From NCBI GenBank assembly GCA_030159075.1, contig BROG01000368.1:186001-250000 (forward strand): DNA of 64,000 nt. Reading direction: 5' to 3'. The stretch is from Atrina japonica. Its lineage: Eukaryota; Mollusca; Bivalvia; Pterioida; Pinnidae. Below the pieces are notes generated by a model that was not told where the DNA came from, ran no database searches, and was given only the letters and a program-made list of their open reading frames with translations. Positions 1 to 12,179 of the stretch are shown here, one piece after another. Numbering within the stretch: the first letter of the stretch is position 1; every line of letters begins with the position of its first letter. Both the position numbers and the translations under genes were made by a program.

Positions 1-260
1 GTTGTATCTTGTCTCATTAATTCATTGATGACTTTTGACAATAACAATAGCAATGGGCTTATTATGGATGAGTTTCTTTAGAAAATCTGTTTAAACTGTA
101 CGACAATGAATAAATTTTGGCTTCTTTAAAATATTCATTTGAATAGAAAAAACATCAGTGCCAAATGTCCACAAGCTGTGGTTGACCAGAGTATTGTTAA
201 ATATTGTGTTCAATTATGTGTCCATTGGCTTGCTGAAGCTGCACTGCAGAAAATGATTCT
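1..260. other. No feature recognised
   Basis: AT-rich sequence without a gene or a repeat that I recognise. Confidence 0.4.
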
Positions 261-520
261 GGGGCCTGTGTAGAGTGGTTAAGGCATTGAACTATAATCC
301 ATGAAGTATCTCACTTCTTGTCAGCCCAGGTTTGAGTTACTGTATGTAAGCTGATTTTATAAGAAATTTTTACCATTTTCTTGCGGAAGGCCAGAGGTCT
401 CACACTCTGGGTACACTGTAACTGGGTTCTCTCACCCACCATTCAAAACTGGCCACCACCAAATATATTTAACTGAAAAATTGTTGATTGTTGTGTGAAA
501 CACCAATAAATAAAACAAAA
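261..520 (+). mobile_element. Diverged tRNA-derived SINE, family 1
   Basis: Begins GGGGCCTGTGTAGAGTGGTT and follows the same order of blocks as the better copy at 40499: tRNA-like head, CTTGCGGAAGG block, CTCACCCACCA block, then a tail ending near TGTGTGAAACACCAATAAA. The A-box is damaged, so it is an old inactive copy. Confidence 0.7.
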
Positions 521-1622
521 GAAAATGATTCCAATGGGATATCATGAAAAGTTTACAGATAAAGTGTCAATGATTCAAAAACATTCCTGTCTTCTTTTTA
601 AATGTTATTTGCAGCTTTCCATAGTCTAGATGTGACAGAAAACATTTTGAATTTTGATTTACATCTACGGTGACTTTGAGCAGCATTTTTCATACACTTA
701 AAGCAGCACTAGTGGCAGCTAAGGTGTGATTTTTTTCTTTAAGTGATAATATATCTTTATATAAAGATACAAAGTTCTCATTAATTACACTTGCACATAT
801 TGGCATGTTTGAAAGTTTTAAGAATGTGAAAATAATAAATAATATAAGTGGGCATGTATCAAAAAAACAAATGGTATTGTGGGCAATATTCATACCGACC
901 TCACATCAGAAAGTTCGTAGACATGTGTTGTCATTTCTTTTCATCCTTGTGGGTTAAAATGTATTTCAAGTGAATTCAATCTACCTGATTTTAGTAATTT
1001 ATCACAAAATAAAAGTTAAAACAGTCTGATTACTTGGGTGTCTATTTATAGCATTGCTGGTAAACTCGTACCTAAGTCAAATTGGCACTGAGTGATTCAT
1101 CCCAATGGGTTCTAAAAAGTAATTTTTTATGAGCAAATCTAATAACTTAATTTAAAAATTTGCATTATTGAATTAACAGTTAACTTAATTACATTCCATA
1201 TATTTTTTAAGTTTAAGCTACTACTGCTAATGTTATCAAAACATTATTTTAGCCAAGAAGGCTATGTAATGAAAGGAACTAAAAGGGAACTAATGATTGT
1301 ACAGTGATAATGACAAAAATGTGGTTTTGTGAGGCCCTATCCTCATTCATTCTTCCTAGGAATTCAAAAAAGTATTATAAGAACACACACACACATATAT
1401 ATTGTAACTAAAATATGATATCTCTGTTAAAACATTTTAGTAGACTACCAGAAATCTAAAATTGAATTATTCATATACTACACAATGCAGAATATATATA
1501 TACATGTACAAGTTATCATAGTGTCGATATTAAAATTACTTGGAAGCAATTGCCGAAATCACTTATAGTACCAATATCACTAGGTGTCAATATGCATAAT
1601 CTCACTGAAGTACCAAGAGAGA
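521..1622. other. No gene recognised
   Basis: AT-rich sequence with short CA/TA runs near 1383 and 1493. No exon or element could be supported. Confidence 0.4.
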
Positions 1623-1845
1623 TGTCATGGCTCCACGGTTGAGTGCTCAATTTGCAACCTGAGTGTGGCCGGTTCAATCCTTGGTGAGACAGTAAAAACT
1701 GAGGTCCCGTGTCACAGTAGGTATCGTCACATCAAAGAACCCAAACTAGGCCAAAATTCGAAGTCCTTCACCAGCATTTGGTGACGACTTTATATCTATA
1801 GGTGAAAGATTCTTGAGTGGGATGTTAAACAATAATACAACAGCA
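1623..1845 (+). mobile_element. tRNA-derived SINE, family 2
   Basis: A degenerate tRNA-like head (GGTTCAATCC at 1671, B-box-like) is followed by a body shared with copies at 33.0 and 45.5 kb: GAGGTCCCGTGTCACAGTAG, GGCCAAAATT, GCATTTGGTGACG and GATTCTTGAGTGGG, with a tail of AACAATAATAC. The shared order over about 170 bp identifies a family. Confidence 0.75.
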
Positions 1846-2050
1846 ACAGCTGAGGTGCCAAAGTCACTACTGTCTGTGCAGCTCACCTCGAAAATAGGAA
1901 TACCTAATTACCTTACTTAAATTTTAAACTTTGAATGGGCATTTGTAATGTTAAAAATGTCTCCCGTCGGGCCATTTTTCTCCTGTGCTTCCTGTGATGT
2001 CATAAGTCAGTGGCTCCAAATATTTCGAATTGAAAGTTACTGATGTAGTC

Positions 2051-2052
<2 letters not shown>

Positions 2053-2138
<86 letters not shown>
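2053..2138. repeat. (TA)n microsatellite
   Basis: About 43 uninterrupted TA units. The 86-residue minus-strand frame across it is low-complexity and not a gene. Confidence 0.95.
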
Positions 2139-2139
<1 letters not shown>

Positions 2140-2283
2140 GTAGAATTGTGAAAACTTTTAAGTATTATTAATAACACCAAAGTTATAGTTTTACCAAAAG
2201 GGTCACCACAAATACCAATAAGACCATCAGTTTGGCAGTTGAGCTCGGATTTAATAAATGTATATTTCAGAAAGAAAACAGTG

Positions 2284-3083
2284 CAGGGTTCGAAAAATTT
2301 GTATAAAAGCACTCGCCTTTGTGCGAGTGATTAAATAACTTCCACTCGCCCAAACTCATTTTACACACGCCCAAGTATGAAAACATAGTATTTCAAAGTA
2401 AATGTGTTAAGAGTTTATAAAATCTTTTTTCAAAGTAAATAGATTTTATATGAATTAACAGATATGAGACTCTTCATTTGTCAAATTGTCTTTTTTTTCT
2501 AATTAAGTACTTATTATGATGGAAAATGTGTGAAAATCTTACCACAACTTTTGTATGCTCTCATTTTAAGTTTTTTGAATTCAAATTCTTGACTGAGAAT
2601 TTGGTTGCCCGCCATAAAAATCTGGTTGCCCACAAAGAAAAAAATATATTTTATTTAATTTTGTTTTATTAAGTTAATTCAGATTTTACAACTTCTATAC
2701 AAATTATAGTGTTATGATCATTTTACCAAATCCTGAAATTCAGGTCCGTTTGGTATTGGTTCTTTAATTTACACACACCCAACTTCCACTTCCTCAACAA
2801 ACTGCAAGTATCAGCTGTCAACACACGATGTGTTCTGTGACATTTTTGGCCATGAGGTAAAGACTAGCATTTTAAATTGTCAATAAAATAATTATTTAAG
2901 TTTCTAATTGTTTATCGTAATGCATTTTTAACTTAAAGAAGAAGGAAACGGATCAGTTTCAAATTTAAAAGGGAAAACAGATTTTCAGTAGGCCGTCACG
3001 GCATCAGCACTCGTCACATGGGCGAGTTTATTTTGTATATTTACTCGCCCGAAACGATTTTTTACTCGCCAATGCGAACCCAG
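2284..3083. mobile_element. Non-autonomous hAT-like element (about 800 bp)
   Basis: Ends are CAGGGTTCGAAAAATTT on the left and GCGAACCCAG on the right, an imperfect terminal inverted repeat of the hAT type. The words ACTCGCC and GGGCGAG are repeated in inverted orientation inside both ends (2312-2350 and 3021-3070), giving subterminal palindromes. No transposase frame is seen. I could not read a clean 8-bp target duplication. Confidence 0.6.
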
Positions 3084-4038
3084 CAGTGGTATCATACAAG
3101 GTGAAATAATAAACCTAAATATATTGCCAAATACATTGAAGAGTACCAACTTTAAAGAATGACAATCTCAGCTTTTGGGAAATTTAGAATTTTATATAGA
3201 ACAATCCCAGCAAAATATTAAGAATAACTTCTGGCAAGGACATTTTTTTTTAAATTTGTATATAACTAATGCATATACATTCTCCATATTTTTACCAATA
3301 GTACATGTATGACCTCATTGTTTTAAACATGAATGATATTATCTTTACATATAAAATCTTATATGTGATATCAAAATATGGTAGTACAAAATTATTCTTC
3401 TATTAATTGTTGGATAGGAATTGTCACTAAGTCGGTCTAGATCTTTGTCTTGGGGCCATTCATCTTGGGTGCGAGTTTTCCTTGTAACTTCACTCAAACA
3501 CAAAAAATATTCATAATTTTTTTGGCATCTGCATTCTGTTTTCGATGGTAAATTGTACTGTCAAGTGATTTCTTATGGTATACAATCAATTCATGATTAT
3601 TACACACTTTCAGAAAAAATATTCCTAACTTAGCTAATGCTGCTTTTTAAAGATTTTCATATAAACTCTCCATACATTATCTATAACTAAGAAAATGTGA
3701 CCTAAATATATTGAACAAAATGCCCCTGAAAGCTAACTCATCTCATGAATATTTTAAAGTCCCATAACTCTGGCAAATAAAGCTGAACATTTGTATTTAA
3801 CATACATTTATTATACACAAAACACAAATGTATTACAAATCTGTGTGTGATCTAACTAAAGGCTAGAAAATTATCCACCAAAAATATTCAATTAATATAT
3901 TTTTGGTTATTATGAAGTATTTTGAAGTACAATGTAAAATTTATTTCTTGTTCACTACCTTTCATTTTTTTCAATACAGAGCACAAAAAATGTACACAAG
4001 TGCAAGTTATGTATATAAATGTATACCGGGATACATTA
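3084..4038. other. No gene recognised
   Basis: AT-rich, no element I can name. Confidence 0.4.
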
Positions 4039-4261
4039 CAGGGTTCAACATATTTTTAGATTTGTCCAGTCGCTGGATAAGTCTATTTTACGTTCAGACG
4101 AGTACCAGTAGATGTTCAATATCACTTGTCCAAAAGAACAAGTGAAATTGTTGAAGATAAAAATTAATTCAATAAAAATTATACTTGTTGAAAAACAAAC
4201 AATTTGTCTTTGAATGTTACACTTGATTTTTGGACAAGTCAGTTTGATTATTGTTGACCCC
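4039..4261. mobile_element. Short MITE-like element
   Basis: Ends CAGGGTTCAACA and TGTTGACCCC are roughly inverted. TTGTCC and GGACAAG words are repeated in both orientations inside (4065, 4130, 4232). The 80- and 75-residue open frames lie within it and are not genes. Confidence 0.5.
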
Positions 4262-6185
4262 TTCACATACATTATGTATGTAATTATTGTTCTGTTTTAA
4301 TGAAATGATGGATTACTATAAAATCAATTCTTTTAAATTACTGGAATATATATCTTTAATTGATATAATCCATTACAAATTTACCAAAGTGATTTTGTAA
4401 TATATTCTTAATTTTTCAAAATTTCGTGGCTGTGATCAATTAAGGATTGTTTTTCATTTTTTGAACATCATCGGGGTATAAAAGCAATAGCTCATGGAAA
4501 AAATTCTGTGCAGCACAAATATATATTACCATTTTTCAGTGAAACTGTAGTCCACTGTATACTAAATTCATTCCAGAATACTGACTTTGCAGGGGGCATT
4601 TTCATATGACGTAATGGCTCAACAGCTGTTTTGACATGAGAAGTAGTTCTCTTTTCTGATCGCAAATAATAAATGAAATTAAGGTTTAATTTCTTTTTTT
4701 ATATCATTTTGAAAGAAACTAGTGATATGGACAATTTTGAATACTTATTCTCAGATTCAGTTCACAATTTTTAATATTCGACCATTTAGTAGGAGCGGGT
4801 TAGATGTATCAGAAGAGAATTGCCCAAATGGACCATATGCAAATGGCTGATAGGCCTACCATGTGCGATTTGGAAAGCAACAGATGATCGTTGTTTACAA
4901 CAAATTTCGTTTGAATTCTGATATTTTATCAGTGGAATATACCATAGAAAGTTTGAGTGTGACTGTTAATATTCGTACATGACAACTGGAAGTGACCATT
5001 CTATTTGATATTTTACCAATAGCTGAATCAGCTGGGAAATGCCATGAACTATGAAGGGGTGACGATTTCTTAAGTAGACTTATTTCAGTATATGGGCTAG
5101 CCCACTAGCAAATCCTTCAATCAAATCAAACAAGACAAATGCAGATTATGTTGTGAAATAACAAACTTTTATTGTTCTGTTTAAAAGATAATTATCGACA
5201 CATACGTTATGGAAAATCTGTGTAGGCCTATAAAGTATAATAGATCCATATTTCAATTCAGACTTCAGTTTTTACCAGCTGATCATATATAGTATCCCGT
5301 CAATTTACTGAGAAACCTATGAACACTACTTATTTTCAGCATTAACATTACAGGTTGTGAAAAACAAGATGGGCTTGGTAATTAGCCTAGCAATTAATAG
5401 GATTTGAGGTGAACTGAGAGTCTATTTCACACAATGCGAGTGGCAAATTGTTTCTGACAGGAATAGCCTATATGGTGACGGAAAAGCTGTTTATCAGAGA
5501 TGCAGGACAAAATTGCACTAGACCTGACTCCATTTTCAACTTACAAGCAACGTAACTACGAAGCAAATTTTCATTTCTGTGGCCTGTGTTTCTTTTCATA
5601 ACATGACCTAGATCTATTGCAATATGGGCATGTACAGTGTGCTACAGATGCAGGCCTAGTCTTGTGTTTTCAATTTCTTTCAGTGATTTTTGTTTGTTTT
5701 GTGGTAATTAATGGCTTTAAATAAAAATATGGAATGAATGTGTTATTTCATTCTTTATTGATTCATTCATATGTTCAGAGAATACTTGTCCGACAAATCG
5801 ATGCCGTAACATGGTCATGGAAAGGGTTTCTTAGATATTCAGGTATTCCTACACCACCTAGCGGTTAACACTTAGATCACGTGATGACCCACTTGCTTTA
5901 TTGATACAACAGTACGGTCGTTCTGTATAACTGTAATGAAGTAAATTACAGTCGGTATGTAAATAAAGTGATTTCCTAGTACCTTTTCAGTACCAGCTGA
6001 TATTCTTATAGTAAAGTAATATTGACACTAATAACACCATTTAAATTCTAAATTCTTCAAAAGCTAACTCTTAGACACAGATGAAGTCTAATTGACAGAA
6101 AAGATCACCTTGAGCATTATAACTTTGGTATTTTGTTTAAAAGATGTAAAAGGTGCTCTTTTGCAGATAATTGATTGTTGTTTGG
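4262..6185. other. No gene recognised
   Basis: About 1.9 kb without recognised repeats, with slightly more CpG between 4780 and 5900 than around it. No spliceable coding segment is convincing. Confidence 0.4.
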
Positions 6186-6500
6186 GCCTCTATTCCCAAG
6201 TTACAATGTAAGTGGTAAAGGCATTAGGCTTTAAACCATGAAGTTTCTCACTGCTGATCAGAGATGTACCAAGTTTTTGATTTTTTGGACCTTTTAGTTG
6301 CTAGCACCTTTTCACTCACAAACTTTATGCAGCTTCACTTGGGGATGATTCTGCCAAGTTTGGTTAAAATTTCATTATATAATGACATTAGTTCTTGAGA
6401 AGAAATTGAAAATTTCTGAAAGTTAAGTGGATGATGCATGATGACAGACAAAAGATGATTGCTGTAAGTCACCCTGACCTTTTGGTTCAGGTTACCTGAA
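6186..6500 (+). mobile_element. SINE head fragment followed by hairpin-ended retroelement-like repeat
   Basis: 6186-6265 resembles the family 1 SINE head (GGGCCTC, AAGTGGTAAAGGCATTAG, ATGAAGTTTCTCAC). 6275-6500 contains blocks I associate with a common bivalve repeat: CCAAGTTTGGTTAAAATTTC, GTTCTTGAGAAGAA, GATGACAGACAAA. It ends with an imperfect hairpin, TCACCCTGACC then GGTTCAGGTTACC. Confidence 0.5.
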
Positions 6501-7388
6501 AATTATAAATCGGATTTCATGAAATTCTGAAAAAGAACACCTTTCATTTTGTGATGTGGTTACACCCGAGGACATAAAAAAAGAATTAAAAAAAGGCCTC
6601 ATTGCTGTCAACCTCCCCTGCATTTTGTTACAAATGAGTTGTCAAAATCACAAGAAATATACTGTACAAAATAATCTAACCTCTACTCTAGCACATAGGT
6701 ATGATAAAGGTGTTTAGAATGCTAAAAATATATATCAGATGATGGAATAAACAACACAAAAATATGATGTTGTATAAGGCAGTATGTGAAATAGACGTCA
6801 CACATATATAATCATTTCCAAACTATTGATCCATTAAATCTAGAATGTTGATGAATCCCAAGTATAAATGTGTCAGTGAAATAGACGTCACTAGCTCATC
6901 ATTTCAAATTCATTCGTGATCTATTAATTCTTAGGTATCATCACTTTCAGGCAAAGTGCATCATTCATCAAATTGCAGTTTTAGCAAGTGCTTAATATTG
7001 TGACATTATTGGAAACATTCTTTAGATGTGCAAACAAGATTTTGAATTTTTACATTGCATCTAAGATAATTAAAACAAACATTAAAAATAAAGTTTTATA
7101 TAAAAAAACTCAACATTTTTTTTTCTTTTTTGTCAACAACAAAAATTTCATTTTGCCATGGAGGTTTGCAATTGTTATTTATACATGTATTTATGCAAGT
7201 ACAATTTCAGATAATAACAGAAAGCATGAAAAGTCCAAATTTAATGAAAAATAATTTCTATTAGAAGCTGACTTTTTGGGTACTGCTATTGTCTGATTCA
7301 CATAACTGGGGATATAAACTTCTGCTAATATTGTAGGGATGATTCTACAAGCTTTAGGGAAAAAGCATTCTTTTCCCCGCTGAATATT
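6501..7388. other. No gene; locally duplicated CRE-like word
   Basis: GTGAAATAGACGTCAC occurs at 6786 and again about 90 bp later, with loosely similar sequence after each, suggesting an old duplication. No exon recognised. Confidence 0.4.
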
Positions 7389-7751
7389 AAAGAGGTATTA
7401 GCTGTGTTTACCATAAACAATCATTTTGATTTTTTCTAATTTTATTACTTGTATATGATGTACAATAACAAATACCATAAGAGCTATACACAGGCATAAG
7501 AATCTTATATTCCTATATATTTTGTGAAAATAAGGTCAAATCCAGCATGGTATTCATATACAAACAGTAAGGATGAATTAATCAATTGCAGTTTGAAAAA
7601 GTGCAAAACCTAGGTTTCTCAATCAATTTTCACAAAATATATAGGAATTCAACAATTTTAATGCCTGTGTACATCTCTTTTTTGTTATTGCATATCAATC
7701 TTAGTGGTAAAAAAGGGACAAAAATGAAAAAAACACAGGTAATACCCCCTT
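7389..7751 (-). mobile_element. TTAA-flanked foldback MITE, family A copy 1
   Basis: Ends AGAGGTATTAGCTGTG and ACAGGTAATACCCCCT. The interior is the reverse complement of the copy at 8996, with shared blocks such as CACAAAATATATAGGAAT, ACCTAGGTTTCTCAA and TTGTTATTGCATATCA. Confidence 0.85.
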
Positions 7752-8995
7752 GAAGAGGTATGGTGACAACTAGGACTGATATCTCTTTCCGGCGTACATC
7801 TAAATTTAATGTCTCTTGCTTCATTACCACAAATTTTAAACTTGTCCAGGTCAAGAAAGGGTTCACGAGACTACTCTTTGTCAACTGGTTTTTAAATCTG
7901 AATCTGATTGTATACCGGTATGTAGTCCAGTCAAACACATCTTTACACATCTAAGTTAATAATAGATGACATTATAAGACCAGTGTAATGGCAACCGTTA
8001 CATGGCCCGTCTGACACTGACTTGTGATTTACATGTAAGTATCAGTACATGTAAAAATAGTTAATTGCAAAGGCAGATCATATAGCTGGCATCTTTTATG
8101 CTTGTTATAATTTGGGTCAAAATTAGGCCACAGCAACCAGCATTCCCCTGCACTAATGACCCTGGGCAACGTGCATGTGAAGTTTCATGGCTGTAGCTGC
8201 AGCACTTTGCCCACAAAGGACTGAAACAAAAAGCTACTATTCATATATTGTTTAAATGATGTTATACAGTCCAGGCGATGGCTAAGCTGCAAAATTGGCC
8301 ACAAAGGACCGAAAGAAAAGGCTTAACACAGAAAAAGGACGATGCCGAAGTAGTGACAGCAATAGCTCTCCTGTTCTTCAAACAGGCGAGATAAAAAACG
8401 ACATTGCAGAATGTAAAGCTTTTTTCCTACGAAGGACTGGAAACCAGATATACTCTTGAGACTTGTATATTAATAGTTTTAGCTTAAGTTATGTAAATTG
8501 CTGATATCATAATCTGTGATTACGAATCTTTGGATTCTATATGTATATGGATGAAATTGCTGATATCAATAAGATGAATGACGGAAGGATATAAATTAAG
8601 TGTAAAAACCCGTAAGATATTAAAACCTATATTAAGAGGGAATTACGTATCAATTGATACAATCATGTAGATGGATTACATTGTGTTGAAACTAGTACAA
8701 AAACATACAGTATAATTTCAAAACAGAACTACATGTACCAGTTTGTAATATTTTTATTTAATGATTATTCAAACTAGATTGAATTTCATTTTCATCCAAA
8801 TATCTAACTCTTCTGTAATAGCTGAATTCTTACATTGGACTATGTTTACCAGTGCAAATGCATCAACTGAAATATGACCTCTTCACTATACAGGAAAGCC
8901 CCTCAAAACAAAACCATAATCCGTTGTTACTACATAACCAATTTTAAAATATCTATTGAAATACCCATACCAGTATTTTCTGTATCCACAAGCTT
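7752..8995. other. Repeat fragments, no gene
   Basis: 7760-7900 contains a block (AAACTTGTCC, GGTCAAGAAAGGGTTCA) shared with the element at 13608. 8080-8450 contains repeated words GGCCACAAAGGACCGAAA and AAAGGACTGAAAC in a degenerate arrangement. The rest is unassigned. Confidence 0.5.
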
Positions 8996-9353
8996 AAAGG
9001 GGCGTTAGCTGTTTTCCCAAAATTTTGTTTTTTCTTTTGTGCTACTTAGATTGATATACAACAACAAAAAATAGAAAACACAGTCAGAAAATTTCTTAAA
9101 TTCCTCTATATTTTGTGGAAATTGCTTGAGAAACCCAGGTTTGGCAATATTTAAATTGCAATTGGTAAACTCAACCTTGAACTATTTGTATGTGAATACC
9201 ACACTGGACTTGACCTTATTTTCACAAAATATATAGGAATGTAATATTTTATATGCCTGTGTATAGCTGTTATTTGTTATTGTTTATCAAGTACAAGTAG
9301 TAAAAGTAGAAAAAAATCAAAATAATATTTTTTGCACAGCTAATGCCCCTTTA
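8996..9353 (+). mobile_element. TTAA-flanked foldback MITE, family A copy 2 (best reference copy)
   Basis: Starts TTAAAGGGGCGTTAGCTGT and ends CAGCTAATGCCCCTTTA. It is about 358 bp long with no coding capacity. Copies 1 and 5 lie in the opposite orientation and copies 3 and 4 in the same one. The TTAA at the ends suggests mobilisation by a piggyBac-type transposase. Confidence 0.88.
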
Positions 9354-9794
9354 TGAATATATTTATATACATGTAACCTCTTGGGTCACTCAGGCTGCTA
9401 CAAAATTAGGATGCTTTGAGAATTACATTTTTTGTTATGACACGTTGACATATATGAATAATTAAATATTTCTGAACATGACAATCGATAATATTTATCA
9501 ACTTCTGACAAATTGTATCACTGAGCTTTCATCTTGAATGACATTTGTCATACTCTTAGCAACAGATTCAATCACATGAGTTTTGATGTTTTTTCTGAAT
9601 TTATATTATATTACAGATATCATTTTACAAATATTTTGAATCTTATTGTTAATATTTTTCTCATTTATTTTTTCCTCACTAGAATTTAATCTTAGAGTGA
9701 CATGAAAATATTATTTCATTTTTGGCATAAACTCAACCAAAACAAAGTGTATAACACAAATGTCTGTATGACAATTCTGGTGGCTATACAAGCT
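9354..9794. other. No feature recognised
   Basis: AT-rich; nothing supported. Confidence 0.4.
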
Positions 9795-10080
9795 ACAACA
9801 CCTATAAATGCATGATATGAAATGAAGGTCTGAATTCATGACATATTGAGTGACTACCGTAAGTTACAACAGCTATAAGTCAATTAAAGGTCTATATGAT
9901 GCATCTGTTGACCATATAACAGCTATAAGTCATAATGTATGACATGAAGGTCTATATGACATACCTGGTGACTATGCAAGTAACAACACCTACTAGTCAT
10001 ATTGAAGGTCTATATGACCATACAACAGTTATAAGTCATAATGTATAACATGAAGGTCTGTATGATAAAAGATATTGGGT
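9795..10080. repeat. Degenerate tandem repeat (first part)
   Basis: Units containing ACAACAGCTATAAGTCA, ATGAAGGTCTATATGACAT and ACCTGGTGACTATGCAAGTA recur three to four times with deletions. A further unit is found at 10972-11040, beyond an 0.9-kb block of other repeats. Confidence 0.75.
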
Positions 10081-10099
10081 GATTTTACACCATTTTAAC

Positions 10100-10330
10100 A
10101 AAACAAAACTGTGTTTGTGAAACACAAATGCCCCTGGTCCCAATAAATTTTTGCAATGTCCTACAATTTGACCCCACCCCAAAGGGCATGTGATGTCAGT
10201 GAAGTTTGATCAACCTTTAGATGAACCTAGAGTCTAAGTTTGGTTACTGTATCACAATCCAAACTTGAAATATTGCACTTTATAAGTAAGAGGGATAGAA
10301 ATACAGACAGACAAACAAACAAATAGATGG
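10100..10330 (+). mobile_element. Old retroelement-like fragment
   Basis: Begins around AAACACAAATGCCCCTGGTC and ends in a tail ACAGACAGACAAACAAACAA. The family is not identified; the tail style suggests a SINE or non-LTR 3' end. Confidence 0.4.
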
Positions 10331-10434
10331 CAAGACATACCATTCTTGCACTAATCCTGTGAAATCCAGAAAAGGTTTTAGTGGTTTTGGGTTGTTGTTT
10401 TTTTAAATGGACTTTTTTTTACACAAAACTCAAT

Positions 10435-10742
10435 GTGGAGGTCAGAACATAATGATGGAGGACCCAGGAGAGATTCCAGTTAAGATGTAACCCAGGAGAG
10501 ATCACCTGCTTTCTGCAAATAAACTGGCAAACTTACTCACAAAATCTGCTTATACATAGGTTTTACATGCAGCAGGACTTAAACCTATGCTGATCAGAGG
10601 TGAAAGACTTTATGGTTTAACCCTTTCACCTTTGAAAATCAAGATGGTATGCTCTTTTCTATTGTTAAGACCAGTCTATTTTGGACTGTATGGTTGAAAT
10701 GGTTAAAGTGTGATGTTCTAACCACTTGACACGACAGCCCTC
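10435..10742 (-). mobile_element. Family 1 SINE (minus) split by a short MITE
   Basis: Read on the minus strand, the order is the same as in the copy at 40499: GGTTAGAACATCACACTT head, CACCTCTGATC, AAACTGG, TGGAGG-type end. The head is interrupted at 10621-10702 by a palindromic insert flanked by TTAA. Confidence 0.8.
10621..10702. mobile_element. 82-bp palindromic MITE, family D, inside the SINE
   Basis: CCCTTTCACC at one end and GGTTGAAATGG at the other, with GACCAGTCTATTTTGGACTG in the middle. TTAA lies directly on both sides (10617-10620 and 10703-10706), and the SINE consensus at this point has a single TTTAAA. Related copies are at 31558 and 55150. Confidence 0.8.
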
Positions 10743-10881
10743 ATGCATTTGGTACTATTGGTAAAAGAAGATGATTGGAAACAATTTCTTAGATGAGTAG
10801 TCCATATGAGGTTGTCTTACCAACCTAGGGTTACAAAAGGTCATCCTGAACTGGGACAGTTCATTCAACTGTTCAAGCATG

Positions 10882-10928
10882 TTTTTTTTTTGTTTTTTTG
10901 GTTTTTTTTTGGGGGGGGGGGGGGGGGG
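10882..10928. repeat. Poly-T/poly-G tract
   Basis: T runs broken by single G, then 18 G. Confidence 0.95.
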
Positions 10929-10971
10929 TTCTTCTATTAATTAATGTTATTTCAATGGGTTAAATATGGTA

Positions 10972-11040
10972 ACATGGAGGTCTGTATGACAATGACATAC
11001 CTGATGACTGTACCACACTTGAACACCTTTAATAATCCTG
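10972..11040. repeat. Detached unit of the 9.8-kb tandem repeat
   Basis: ATGGAGGTCTGTATGACAAT then GACATACCTGATGACTGTAC matches the units at 9795-10080. Confidence 0.65.
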
Positions 11041-11261
11041 TCATGTCTTCGCAATATGCTAACTGCCTGGTAAAATGGCATACCTATGAAAACAAAAAAT
11101 TGTACACACATATAAAATAAAACAAAAATCTACAATAAACAAACATAGATGGGTCATTTTTTCATCATAGTTATCGTTTATTGCAGATTTATACAGAACT
11201 GTCCATTCATAAAAGCTTAAATTATATAATCATGTAAAAGTACTGTGTCAGCATATTCCTA

Positions 11262-11989
11262 GATCCTCTGAAATGTATCTTACTACAGATCCTCTGATAC
11301 ATATATGTATGTATTTCATTCCAAACTACAAACCTTCTTATATTGTATATCTTATCTTATGGACATATCTACTAATATGTTCTCACCTTATCTAAAGATC
11401 CTCTGATAAATGTACATATCCAAAATTATAGTTCCTCTGAAATGTATTTCACCCTATCTATAGATGATGATTATAGATCCTTTGGAATGTATCTCACCTT
11501 ATCTATAGATCCTCTGAAATGTATCTTACCCTAACTATAGATCCTCTGAAATGTATCTCACCCTATCTAAAGATCCTAAAATGTATGACACCCTATCTAA
11601 AGATCCTAAAATGTATCTCACACTATCTACAGATCCTAAAATGTATCTCACACTATCTACAGATCCTAAAATGTATCCCACCCTATCTACAGATCCTAAA
11701 ATGTATCTCACACTATCTACAGATCTTATGATCACATGTATCTCACCCTTGCCTATCTACAGATCCTCTGATCATACAGTATGTACCTCACCTTATCTAC
11801 AGATTCTCTGATACATATCTCACATTATCTACAGATCCTCTGATACATATCTCACCTTATCTATAGCTCTTCCAATAATATGTATCTTATCCTAACTATA
11901 AATCCTCTGATATGTATATCTCACCTAATCTACAGATCCATCTCATCTTATATTATGATTCTCTAAATATCTTACCTTATCTAGATTCT

Positions 11990-12052
<63 letters not shown>

Positions 12053-12099
12053 CTATTATATTCTATATATATATATTATATAGATTATAATATATTATA

Positions 12100-12179
<80 letters not shown>

